Shown here piece by piece: positions 35,420 to 47,600 of a stretch of DNA of 64,000 nt. Positions within the stretch are counted from its first letter, which is position 1. Each line of letters begins with the position of its first letter. Origin of the DNA: Stratiolaelaps scimitus (taxonomy: Eukaryota > Arthropoda > Arachnida > Mesostigmata > Laelapidae); the NCBI GenBank assembly GCA_019614645.1, contig JABWDB010000048.1, forward strand, positions 736,001 to 800,000, written 5' to 3'. The notes below the pieces were generated by a model that saw only the letters and a program-made list of their open reading frames with translations, was not told where the DNA came from and did no database searches. Position numbers and translations under genes: made by a program.

Positions 35420-38300
35420 TTAAATGTTGGCTGTGGATTAGCCCGGAAAATTGATTATGTATCCGAAATATATCCACGTGTATTAACTTGCGGTTATCGC
35501 CAATCAGCCCAAGCAATGAATTTCGTCTACTCTTCAGGTGGGGAGGCAAATTCGTTGTTTATGCTAATTGATATTCTATACGTTGTGAAATACTACCATC
35601 CTGCTTGTTCGGCCCTGGGCGCTGTTATTACTTGATTGTCACCATGGTTACACACGAACGACATTCGTGTAACTTCAAATAATCATATATGCCCCTTCCC
35701 TTAAGTTCGACCTCTGCAGACCTATTACTCCAACCCGAATAAGGCAATCTGCGACCTGTCCAATGCTGTAGCATACAAATCGGCTTTTCGGTTTGCTCCT
35801 TGAAGTAGTTCCCCCTCTCGCACCAGCAGCAGCACCATGCAATCGTGCCTATCTCAGCATCTTGTAGGGGGAATCTTTCTCGGACCGGTGTCGTCAACAC
35901 TCAAATCATAGACCAATGAGGATCGACTATTACCAACATCGACAGTTATCATGGTTCAAATGCACAACTCCACTTCCTTCCAATCGGCGGAGACACGTAG
36001 ATGCTTACACAGATTCGATACTCGACCTAATAGTACATAGGAGATTCTTTGTTTTTTCTTTTTTGTTGCAAGGGGATCTTATGAAGCCTCATGCCGAACA
36101 CAGTTGTACGGTTGACGTTAAATGTGTTTAAGGCTGCTAGTCAGCCCGGAGAATTTACTTATCAGGTGTACCATTAAATCTTTATTCAAAATATTCTTCA
36201 CGAACTATGTGCAATTTTGTGCATATATATATATATATATATTATGTACGTGGCCTCGGATCACAGGGTTGCTTAAATACATATCCTCATGTTCCGATTA
36301 ATATCCGGGCGATGTGCTCATTTTAAATTTGTTAGCTAATCTTGCTCGCTCTCACACCTTCTTGTTAGTTAAATTAGATTTATTCCTTATCGCAATCAGC
36401 ACGCCAGTTATTAGAAAAATGAATCAGACATATATCATGTTTACCGACGCTGTCGAACATATCGGACACGTTCGCCAATGATCAACGTCAGTCAAAAGCG
36501 GATAATTAGGCATGGATTCAAGCCGAGGATGTTTAGCTGTCACTAGAAATCAAAATGGATATATATATAATAAGTGGCTGTGCCCAATTAATTAGTTAGT
36601 GTCTGACAAAAGCGGTCACATTAACCGGCACGAGACGGCCGTGGGGTTTGTGTTGATTTATTTATTTTTTATTTCTTCTCATTTTGCGTACAAAGTAAAT
36701 GCCTATAACCGATTGGTCCCAATGCTATAACCTTATCTGATCTTGACGCAGCCTAGTATCTACTGCATTAAATATACCGGTGGTTCCTTTTCATATAAGA
36801 ACGTCTATTCTTACAAGGGACACGATCTCCGGATGTAGTTTTTGTTCGATATCGACCAAGCAGGCGGCGACGGTCATTTCTCTCAATACGGTACACAGTG
36901 ATCAGGTCAATAGTGATGATATGCTGGCTTGTGAATATGCGGCGGTAGCTTTTGGTTGAATTGTGGTTACAGTCCATCTAAGTCTGCAGGCAACGAGACT
37001 AGGCATTAGTTCAAGAGTTAATGATTGAAGGACAACCTAACAATACCTAAGTATTGATAAAGGGGAATAACACCTTCTCTATGACTTTCGAGGATTTCCG
37101 GTTCCGACGCATAGAAACACATATAGACAATGCTTTATCCGCGCGGGGACCGAAGTTCAATTGTGTTTCCGTGATAGGTCTCTGTTGTACCCGTCTTGCG
37201 ATGTCACATCGCCGATATGTCATCTGCAAGACCTCTAGGGGGACAGAGGCTTTCCCAATGAAAAATCCTGGACCATTCTTTCCATAGACCGGATAGTGGT
37301 GATATCCTATGAGGGTGTCAGGCTAAAGTGGTCGTGTTTACTGTTTTGAAAGTGATTGGGGTTAATGATGGGCTCGATGACCTCAGACAATTATCATTTC
37401 TCGCTCAGTGTACACAGATCAGACGAACTGGACGAACAGGACCTGGCTTGGCCAGGTCCTTCGTATTATCAGGCCGAAATGATGTTAGAGATTGATCATG
37501 ACGAGGAATATGGCCGATTATCCCTTTAGGCCTTGTTTACTGGACGTTCCACGAGGATATCACCTTTGAGCATGGAGCGGTTTATCGCAACTTTGCATAC
37601 GCAAGTACCTCTTCGGTCAGCATTCATTGTCCTCAATAGATGACGAGATCAATATTAGCTTGAAGGTTAATCATTAGTACATTAATTTACAGCTATCCTA
37701 TTGCACCGTCCATCAGCTCAATTAAAATCCATTCCTCGTTGTTCTTTTTTTTTTATCTATTTATCTGGGGCGTCTTTCGAATTCCGTCGGAAACACCTAT
37801 TTTTTTATGTAATTTACAAACATAATTATAGAAACAGTCAAATGGAATGATAATCAGAAATCATACAACGCATATGTACGCACATATATATATATATATA
37901 TTTTTTTTTTGTATATATGCTTCGATTCAAAATTGGCTAATATTGCAGAATGAACCTCGCAAATTAACTTAATTCTAAAAATGATCATAAGCACACCTTT
38001 ATTGTACTTTATTGACAAAATAAGTAAAGGTCGACAAGAGCACACTGCTGAGCTAATATACCTATAAAAACCCAACCTTCGAAGAAGGCGAGCTCTACCC
38101 GAGCATTAAATGCGCATTTGTTACACAATCAAACCGAAGAACGATATGAGAGTACAAGTATAAAAGATGTCTGATGTCTCCTCCTCTTGTATTGACACCA
38201 CGCGTGAACGTATATTGTTATGTATTATATATTGGTTATGGCGTAGCGATGTGACGGTATTGCATTATGTGTCTTTGGCTGTATTCGGCGGCATGGTGAT
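35420..38300. other. AT-rich spacer
   Basis: Contains a SINE-C-like tail (about 36088-36140, with GTTGACGTTAAATGTGTTTAAGG split by changes) and (TA)n runs near 36222-36241 and 37883-37901. No gene recognised. Confidence 0.45.
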
Positions 38301-38379
38301 GTTACCAGAACTTTTCATCTTTCAGATCTGTCAGAGTGTATCGTGACAATACTGTGCATCCCATTATTCACTCACCCAC

Positions 38380-39732
38380 CGCTGGTCAGGCCTAGTCGCT
38401 CGCACCTGACGGTGGCCTGGGTCGGAGAGAGCAAGAGAAAAAACAAGAAACTATATACATGCTCTCTGATCATCACCACCATCACTTCTTCCACCACCAT
38501 CACAGCAACAACAGCAACAACAACATGCACGTTCACCATCTTGCCGATCAGATACTAAAGAGAAAGATCGAGATCCGTTGAACGTGCGCAACCTAAAGTC
38601 ACTGCCAGCGATTACGCGCCGCCGTTGCTGGCGACACTTCTGCGCCTCTCGAGCCGGTTCCTAGCTCAACCTAAACCCCATCTCTGATCTCATCCTCAGC
38701 AACAGCAGCGACGATAACAATCTGCAATCCTGCCCCGCAACCTGCTCGTGCCTCGGTCGGCCCTATCAGATCCCTGCGTCTGTGACTTTGTTTCGTTGCC
38801 TGCCTGCCTGACTCAATATCCTGTCTGTGTCTCTGACCAACGCCGTGACCTCGTCGTTACTCGGGTTACTCATACATCCTCACCGTCCCTCGCTGACCCG
38901 GCTGACCTCCGACCCCAGAATGTCGTTGTTGTTGTTGTTGTTTTGAAAAATCGCTGTATATCGTCTGTAACCAACGATTTTCTCACTCGCTCGCTGTTGA
39001 CTCATCTACCGGTGGCGTCGGCGTCTTTGTGCTCCGGGGGATTGTCAGTTTGTGCCGGCTCTAAGTGTACACAATCTCCCGCCAATTTACCCCGCGTTAA
39101 ACCCCCGCCCCCCGCTCCCCCCTGGGGCTCGCAGAGAGGATCACACCCCCCCCGAGAGTTAGCTCCTGTCCACCCCTAGGCAAGTTGTGCGATTGTCCTC
39201 TCAACGTACCGTGAAAGGGCAGGACAACAACAAAAAAAAACGCTACATAAGCTTCGTCGTATTGCTTACGGACTGCCAATGATCCGCCGAATGGAGAATG
39301 TGCGAAAACTGAAGGTGGTTAGTGCTCCTCCGAACTCTTCAGTTTCATTGTGATGCATTACCAGCCCTGGAAGATTGTTCAATCGATGAGAGGGAGCGAT
39401 TTCTTCAAGAAGAAAACGCGAAAGTGATCAAATGAAGATTTTCGTTGACGAGATCACAAGAGCAAGCGGGACAAACACTCGGTTCATTGAGGGTCCTCGG
39501 TGCCGATAAGCGATCAAGCGTTCGACCTGCATCTGTGACAAACCTCGCTCGAGTTCAAGACGTCGTTACAACATCGCTCTATCGTTCGTAGCGATCGCCC
39601 CTCTCTGAAATGCGATATCCGCAGACATTTTCAAACATCTAATGTTATCGGTTTATGTGCACTCTCGCATCTTCCGTCAAGAATCCGTGTAGGCTACACT
39701 CACTTGTCGTAGACGGTGTCAAGTTTGCCACC
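38380..39732 (+). promoter_or_regulatory. Putative GRAMD1 proximal promoter/5'UTR
   Basis: GC/C-rich, low-complexity sequence (CAA runs near 38503-38523, GTT run at 38926-38941, C-rich 39100-39175) lies upstream of the ATG at 39733. No recognised coding sequence. Best read as leader or promoter. An intron within the leader cannot be excluded. Confidence 0.4.
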
Positions 39733-39944
39733 ATGTTCGCACCGCCCCATGTCGCCAATGCGAAGGCGGCCCTCGTCCAGGCCCAAGGCCTAAGCTTTCT
39801 GGGGCCTTCGCCAAAGCTGCCAAAGGCCAACAATGGCGCAGGCCGAGAGCAACGACGTATGACGTCGGCGGCTCCGATCGACGTCCCGGCATCGATCGCG
39901 CTCTCCTCATCAGCGCCAGCTGCTGGTCCGGAGAAACGACCAAG
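39733..39944 (+). CDS. GRAMD1: GRAMD1 exon 1 (proximal first exon)
   Basis: The start codon has an ideal GCCACC context. Encodes 70 codons of Ala/Pro/Ser-rich disordered sequence (MFAPPHVANAKAALVQAQG...) and two extra bases before donor AAG|GTAACC. Joins exon 2 to give an Arg codon. An in-frame opening extends 26 codons upstream but is less well initiated. Confidence 0.65.
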
Positions 39945-42900
39945 GTAACCGGAACACCCTTCATCTGAATCAGTTACCACTGCTAAATTGCAACATTATA
40001 CAATATTTTCAAGCTAGCCGCTTCGTTCACTCAGAGCCTAGTTGAGAATCGCAGAAGGGTACAGATGGCAGGTACACGCATCTATTGCTTCTATGCAGGA
40101 GCAACGCTTAGCAACGTTGTTCTCACTGGCTGGCACACAAGCAACAAATCGTATTAGACTGCTTAAAGTAGTTGACAATATGATCTAGCCTACGCAAAAC
40201 TCATTTATAGAGAAAGAGAGAGAGAAAAGCGATATGCGAGAAGTGAGGATTCGGGAACGAAGTTTCCATAGCCAGTCTCTCACATCCATTCCTCCAAGTG
40301 TTCATTGTGATTTGAAGAGATCAATGAATTTGAGATAGTCGCCTTGGTACGGATCGCTCGAGTAGAACGCACCTGAAGAGTTCAGCACCTAGGTAGGCAC
40401 TCAGGGTGACAACAGCACCTTAGGATGTTGGACGAACAGCAAGCACAACGCTTAATTGCTTTCGGTGTATAATAGCGATTTTGGTGGGGCTATGCGGGGC
40501 ACAGGCACTCAAATCGTGTTCATTTTTGGAGTCGGCAACGGTTTGGCCTTCGAGACATTGCACGGGTCCAGCAAAAATTCAGGAGAGAGAGACAGAGGAG
40601 AAGATCAGCACCACCACTTGCTCATGGGCACTAACATTGAACTGAGTAGCCAGTTCAACCCTATGACTAATAGAATCGTTTCGGAGCTCCTTAAGAGATC
40701 CGTAGAAATGCTTGGGAGATGCAATATAACAGATGGCGGTATAACCCTGTACTGTATAATCAGCTACATTGAGTGCAAAGTGCATGAGTCATTGTCTGGG
40801 GAGGAGAGAAGGGTTCATATCGTTGGTCTAACCTCACCAGATCCGTCCGTGAATGTCACGTCTAAACTCTGGCTGTCACTGACATGTTGAGCTTATACAT
40901 GGCACATATATGCGATGAGAAATGTCGGACTAATTGTCTATGTGTCTGAGAAATGCATGCGTTTAGCTGTGTGTGAAAAAAGGTCGAGCACCTTTCGGAT
41001 CACTCGAGACTCATCAGTTCAACCCCTCGTCCATTATAGGTCAGATAGTCTGGTTCAGATATTCCATTATGATTTTTACTCGAAGGCCGTTCACACCCCG
41101 TTCACTAACCGGCCCACTCTGTTCCCTTAGTTTAAGTTCCGGATGAATCCCTAACCTTTTCTTATGGGGTCGTCTGTAGTTTGGCAACATGCTTGCACCT
41201 GACTCTGTATTTTGTCTCTGACGTCCTTAAGCCCCCTTCAACTGGAAATTGAGTCGAGAGTCGAGGTTTATACTAATACCTTGAGGAAAATATCTGCCTA
41301 TACTTCATGGCTTACCAAAAAATGCCAACATCAATGACTGGCCTTCAATGGCATGGCCAGAGAGCCTGCTCTGGATTGGTTATGCAACCGTTCTGAAGCA
41401 TTTCTTGTATACTAATCAGGCGATTTCATTAATGACTACCCCAAGTTCCGAAGAATACTAACCACCGTTGTTGTTGACAGAGACAACGATAATTTCAGTG
41501 GTGGTATCACAACAACGTTCAATCAATCAATCAACCTATCTATCTATTTATCTAATGAATAAGATAATGAATTGCTTGATTAAGCCCTTCAGTTCGCCAT
41601 CAATAACATATGCATATAACACCATGTGGCTTGCCGGCACGCAGTCGAGAATCGTTCGACATCCTTCACTCTTAGGAGAGACAAGGCCTTGTGTCGTTCA
41701 TTGCATATTATTTACTACCAGTGACGAATGAATTTTTAATTATGTCATTGTCACGTATGCATCGCTACTCTGCTCTGTACGCCAAGAATACAACAGTTTT
41801 AGGTCTCGATTTGTTTTGCGAACAATAACAACATAGTACCTGTATATACGTCGCATCGTATTGATCTCCATCCTCGTTGTCCATTAATCGCGATAATTGC
41901 AGGAAAAAGTCTGATCCGGTGCTGAGTTCGTCAGCACCCGCTTCGGTGGAGGGTGAAACTGTCGGGTCTGCGTGCACCGATGTCTGCGATGGCGAAAATC
42001 GACGCCGGAGACGAGATTCCCGATCTACCGGAAACACGAGGGCACCCAGCCCTGTTGGAGATCCCCTATTCTCGAACAGCGTTGCAACCCAGCTACAGAA
42101 GGAACCCGGTAAGATATTGTTGTTAATTAATGTCATATCGGATAGGGTTGCGTTTTTCGTTGCATAACGCCGCTTTGTTTTCTGAAAATTGTCGCTGAAA
42201 ATGGAAAAAATGGGGTAAAAACCATTTTTGCGGAAAAATCAACTCATTCTCCTCGAGATGTTTTCATGACGTGGGCCGGTAAATGGAACATCGGTTATAG
42301 TGGTTTATTAAAGGAAGTGCAGTATTTTACGGCGTATTGAGATACTGTTCGTTTGTTTAAGAAATAGGAATCCCTCTCTGGAATAAAGATGAGAGCCGGT
42401 TCAGCATAGAAAATAACATGGTGTGTGTGTGTGTTTGTATACTGGAGCCAAGGGAAATCGCATAAAAAGATATAGGTAGAGAGAGAGAGGGCCCATATTT
42501 GACGTCCAGCTTCAACATATACGCGGAAGATTTAGCAGAATCCTTCGCACGAAAGTGTTCCTGCTATCGCTACTCAATTATGAAATATTGTTTCATATTT
42601 CTGATCGACTACTACTACAACTACAGCTACAGAATCGCCTCTTGAGTATCCTGGACTTTGCATCAATGAAACACATTTCGGCCAGGACGAAAATGAGCAG
42701 TTCGACGGCAAGGACAACTCAGCCACTGGCAGCAAAGGAGACGCCAAGGATAGTTCTTCGCTTAAGGATGGCCAGGAGTCAAGAGATCTCTTCGAGAGGA
42801 CCTCTCCTTCAAGCATATCAGCATCGACTATCTCTCTTCAGCCTTCACAGGTTCGTTATTCTAATACGTACAAAGTGAAAGCCTGTGTTTTTATATCCGC

Positions 42901-44661
42901 ATGGTTGGGTAGACATGCCACGGTAAACGGCTGCGGGAGCTGTTTATTCTATTCGACATACATGAAATAATAGTTAATATAAAAAATACGAACAGCATAG
43001 CACTCTAGCAATAACAGTTTAAGCATATATATATATATATATATATATCAATGGGTAAGTCACTCACAAAACAGGGGTATACAAATCCAGCATAAGTCTC
43101 TCCTATTTAGCAATCAAAGACGCTCACCACTAGACGGTCTACGGGGACGCCATCTATTTGAGACGTAATTTTCGACGTAAGGCGTATATGTTATGTCTCA
43201 CAATTACGTTCAATAGACAAAACGAAACACGACATCATTATATAAATGTTGTTAATTGTTCATATAAAAAACAAACGTTGTTAATTGTTCTTCTTTTATA
43301 CAGCAAAAGTCGTTAATTTCTTTTTACCTTTAAAGAAAGCTTGTTAGTTGTTCATCTATACAGAAACAATGGATGCAGTACTTTTTATTAAGTGCTTCTT
43401 TCTTGTTCCACAATAGAGAATAATAGTGGTGGTGGTGCTGGTGGTGTTTCACAATATCAATGATAATGTTGACTCAATCTCATCTAGGCGTCAGGCGGTT
43501 CCGGTGGCAAAGGCAGCTCTCCAGCATCTACACCGGCTCCCGAGACGAAAAAAAAGGTCAAAAAGAACCGAAAAACAGCCTGGTATCAAAATGTAAGTTG
43601 ATCAAACATCCACACGAGGTCGTCAGAGGGGGAAATTCGGTCGAAGTTGGCATTGGATCAGAGGTAGAGGTTCGGCTTAAATGAACCCGATGTCTGGTTT
43701 AAATTTGTTCGGAAATATCGTTCGTATACTTGAACGTTGTAGTATCCTTAAATGCTTATTGTTAAAAGCCATTTTTACAGTCATACCAGATTGTCAGGCT
43801 CTTTCGGGTTTCTAATAAGCTAAAGTAATCGTAATAGAAATCTGCGTAGAAAATTGTGCGCGCAGTCTTCTTCTTCTCGAGATATTGTAGAGGTTAAACT
43901 CGACTCGAGCAAATATTGTGAATGTCTCACCTTCCTGAATGTGTTTTATATATACATATATATATTAGATTAACGAGAACGTAAGCGTTGTAACAAAAAA
44001 AGTGCACTTCCGTCAATATACTACAATTTGAAGTTAAATTTGAATACTACATGATGAAGCAAACGATCTTTATATATATATATATATATATATATAAACA
44101 TGTATGTATCCATATTCTACAGTGTCGTCAACTTGATTAATAATTCTAGTCTAATTTCGAAAATTAGCTCTTAAGTTTATTCGCCAGCACAGATATCCAC
44201 ACTGCTCTGTGCTAACACATTGTTCCCTATTCACCCGCGGACGCTTACAGCTGATCTCTCCAACGTACAAATCGAAATGCGCGGATTTCCGACGGCTGTT
44301 TGCCAAGGAGGGAGTCCCCGATACGGAGATGCTCATTGTCGATTATTCGTGCGCCTTGCAAAGGGATATTCTTGTGCATGGACGACTATATATCTCTCAG
44401 AACTATTTCTGCTTCCACGCCAACATCTTCAAGTGGGAAACATACGTTGTGCTGAAATGCCGAGACCTGACGTCGATGACAAAGGAGAAGACTGCTTTGG
44501 TACGTGGCCACAGTTGGTGTTGTTATGATAATTGGCGAGCGTTGCTCGTGGATGCGAGACAACGAATTAATGGACAGCTCACAAGTACATATACTACTAT
44601 ACATACATATATATAATATAATATCATACTATATATATATATATATAATATAATATCATAC

Positions 44662-44693
<32 letters not shown>

Positions 44694-47600
44694 TATTACA
44701 TATATGTATGTATAGTAGTATATGTACTTGTGAGCTGTCCATCACAGCTCACAAGTACATATACTACTATACATACATATATATAATATTATATATATAT
44801 ATATATATATATTAAGTGTTAAATGGCGAAGCAGGCGTTCAGGAGAATGTAAACATTAACCGGTTTAAAATTGAACAATATTCCAAATTGGAAATTGGAG
44901 TGTGGGTGCTTTATGCAGATTATGAGCGAATTGTCTATCCAAACCATCGCAGTTCGTCAGATTCTCAAAAGACTCTGCTTACGCACAGAAACACACACGA
45001 AGCCATTAGCTATCAGGAAATCCCGGTCTATGATCAAACTATTAGTAACGGCGAACTTCTATATAAATGTAAATGGTAGAATACAATGACTACAAACGAC
45101 TGAGCGTAGAAGAGTCAGCTCATAATTATGCCTACCTACCCAAGCCAGTGCTGGCAAACTGTTGTTCCTGCTTGTGGTTTTCGAGATCAGTAGCAGCAAG
45201 CATTATAAAGCGAGTATAGGATAGCTGATGTATACCGCCATGGTTATTGTCTCTATGTACAACGGGGTCATGGCAACTAATTACGGCCGAGTGTTTATTT
45301 CGTCCTTCCTGGATGGACTCTGTGATTATATATATGCGTATCATGATACGACACTCAGATACCATTCGTTACATTCATGTATTTGAATAATGAAATAAGC
45401 AGATAGGATAGGAAGAGCACGCAATAATGCTAATAATAATAATAATAATAAGAATGATAATTAATAATAATTAATCACCATAATTATTATCTGCCATTCT
45501 GCACCCTACGCACGGCCAGCGTACGTTCCTCTACCGTACACTGGCCGTACGTAGGGTACACAATGGTAGATAACAATAATGGCGATTATATATTGTCGAA
45601 TAGTCACCATTCAATTTTGCAATGCCTAACAAGTTCTCCTACACGTCTCAATCCGTTTCAACGTTGTTACCGATGCTGCTCGTGCTGCCTATGTTGTTGC
45701 AGGTCATTCCCAACGCGATCGTCTGCCAGACGGATAGCGAGCGCTACTTTTTCACATCATTTGCAGCGCGTGACAAAACCTATCTTATGCTGTTTCGCAT
45801 TTGGCAGAATGCCCTGCTCGCGCAGCCAATGTCCAACACCGAATGTTGGCGATGGGTAAGTAGTGACTCGTACGCAAGGGTGGTGAACGTCGAGTAGATC
45901 TCTAGATAGAAAAAAACGAAGTAATTATCAAAGTAACATACATATCTCTAGATAAAAGGTAATACCTAAAAGGTTAAGAGCTGACGCCTGTCAGATAGGG
46001 GACGCTCAGCTGAGGATCAGCTCGAAAAACAATTATTACATACTGACGAAGTGATTATAACGAGATGTCAGAGCGGGGCTAGGCACCATTGCGACGTAGA
46101 AAATCCGCGTCAGGGAGACGGCGGTAGACGGACGCCGAGCAGTCACCCGAACAGATAAATCATCTAGCTAATGATTGAGTCGAATCATTGTCGTTACTGG
46201 ATGATAATTAACAAATTATTACGCGTTGATGTCTGCTTCAGAGGCAGATGAGTAGACCGGATGGGGAGAGTTGTGCTCTCGGCGACATGCATAGCCTCAA
46301 GCGCTATCGATTAATAGATGCAAATATACATCCACCCCTTCGGATCTATCAACTGCTGTGCGCGTATGTGCCACTGCTGGACAGTGTCTGTTTATGATCT
46401 TGTCATATATATATATATATATAAAGGTAAAGCTCTATTGGTTTATTAAAGGAGCTACAATTTCACAATGCTTAAGCTCTCTTATGTGTCATCACGCAGC
46501 GGGACTCGAACCCGTTGCCTCTGGCTTTCGACAGCCAGAGACTTAACAGTTCATGCCACCGCGCTGACGGCTATATTGCATGTAAATTGCAAGAATAACC
46601 TCTTGATTTACATGCATAGTTTATAAGGATTATGATGATCATAGTAGCCTTGCAAGTAATCTCGGAACTTGTCAAGAACTGAAATCGTTGAATTTGAACG
46701 AATTTGACATGTCCTGGCCTTCTGTCGAGAGAGAGAGAGAGAGACAAAATGCGTCAGGATATCTCGTGTACCATATGGACTACAGGCTTCCGCCCATGTC
46801 CTGCAGGCAAGACCGATTATGGTGTACGGCGCTGGTAGGCCTTCTCATGAGTATCTTATCCATGGGGCTCTGTAGCCAAAGGAGTCAGAGATGCTGTTGT
46901 TCGTCTCGAGGTAGCACGCCGATTCTTATAAGGCGCATCGTAAAATGGGCCAAACTAAACTCTACGAACCATTTACGATTCGTCCTTTCGTTCCGAACAA
47001 CCGATTGCTTTCTTTGTCTGCGGGTGTTTTCTATGCTCTTCTCGCTAATCAAACAAAGTCGATCGTCACAACATCCACGGACGTCGGGGGCGGGGCGTCG
47101 TGCGCTATCTCGGCCTACTACGTAGGACGCAGGCCATAAAACATTCGACGTAACATAGATCGCCATCATCGGTGTCCTTCGCTGAACGGGAAGGATCCTT
47201 GCGCCGACGACGCCGACGGATTCACGTGGCTCCGTTGGCGATCTCGCATTGTTGACTCATCCTTTGCTCCTTTGAGACTCCAAGGACTACGCGAGCGTTG
47301 TTCACATGTCGTCGGCGGGGAGTGTCCAGCTTGCTCAGGATATCTGCTGATAGATCGAGCTGAACGAGTGGATTATCCACGTGACTAGGTCCTGGGCAGC
47401 GTTTCCTCTTGCTGGTCAACGTGCGTGATTCGATGTGACGCGTGTGTGACCCTACCGAGACGAAATTGGACACGTTCACCCTTTCTTTGCGAAGATGAGT
47501 TAACATTAGTGACACCAGATGGATACAGCCTACCTGGATGAAACTGTTTGTTAGTTTTGGACGAGTCTCCGACCGGATTCGGAACGAGTTTCCAACTTTG

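Noticed and set aside
35243..35635. 130-codon + strand ORF
   Set aside because: Largely overlaps a SINE-C head. Composition not protein-like.
40456..40890. 144-codon + strand ORF in GRAMD1 intron 1
   Set aside because: Reads plausibly but has no recognised domain. GRAMD1 phases close perfectly without it. Might merit a protein search.
41300..41460. Short stretch resembling a retroelement Gag (FNGMAREPALDWL)
   Set aside because: Too short, frames broken at once, no flanking LTR or other retroviral-type motif.
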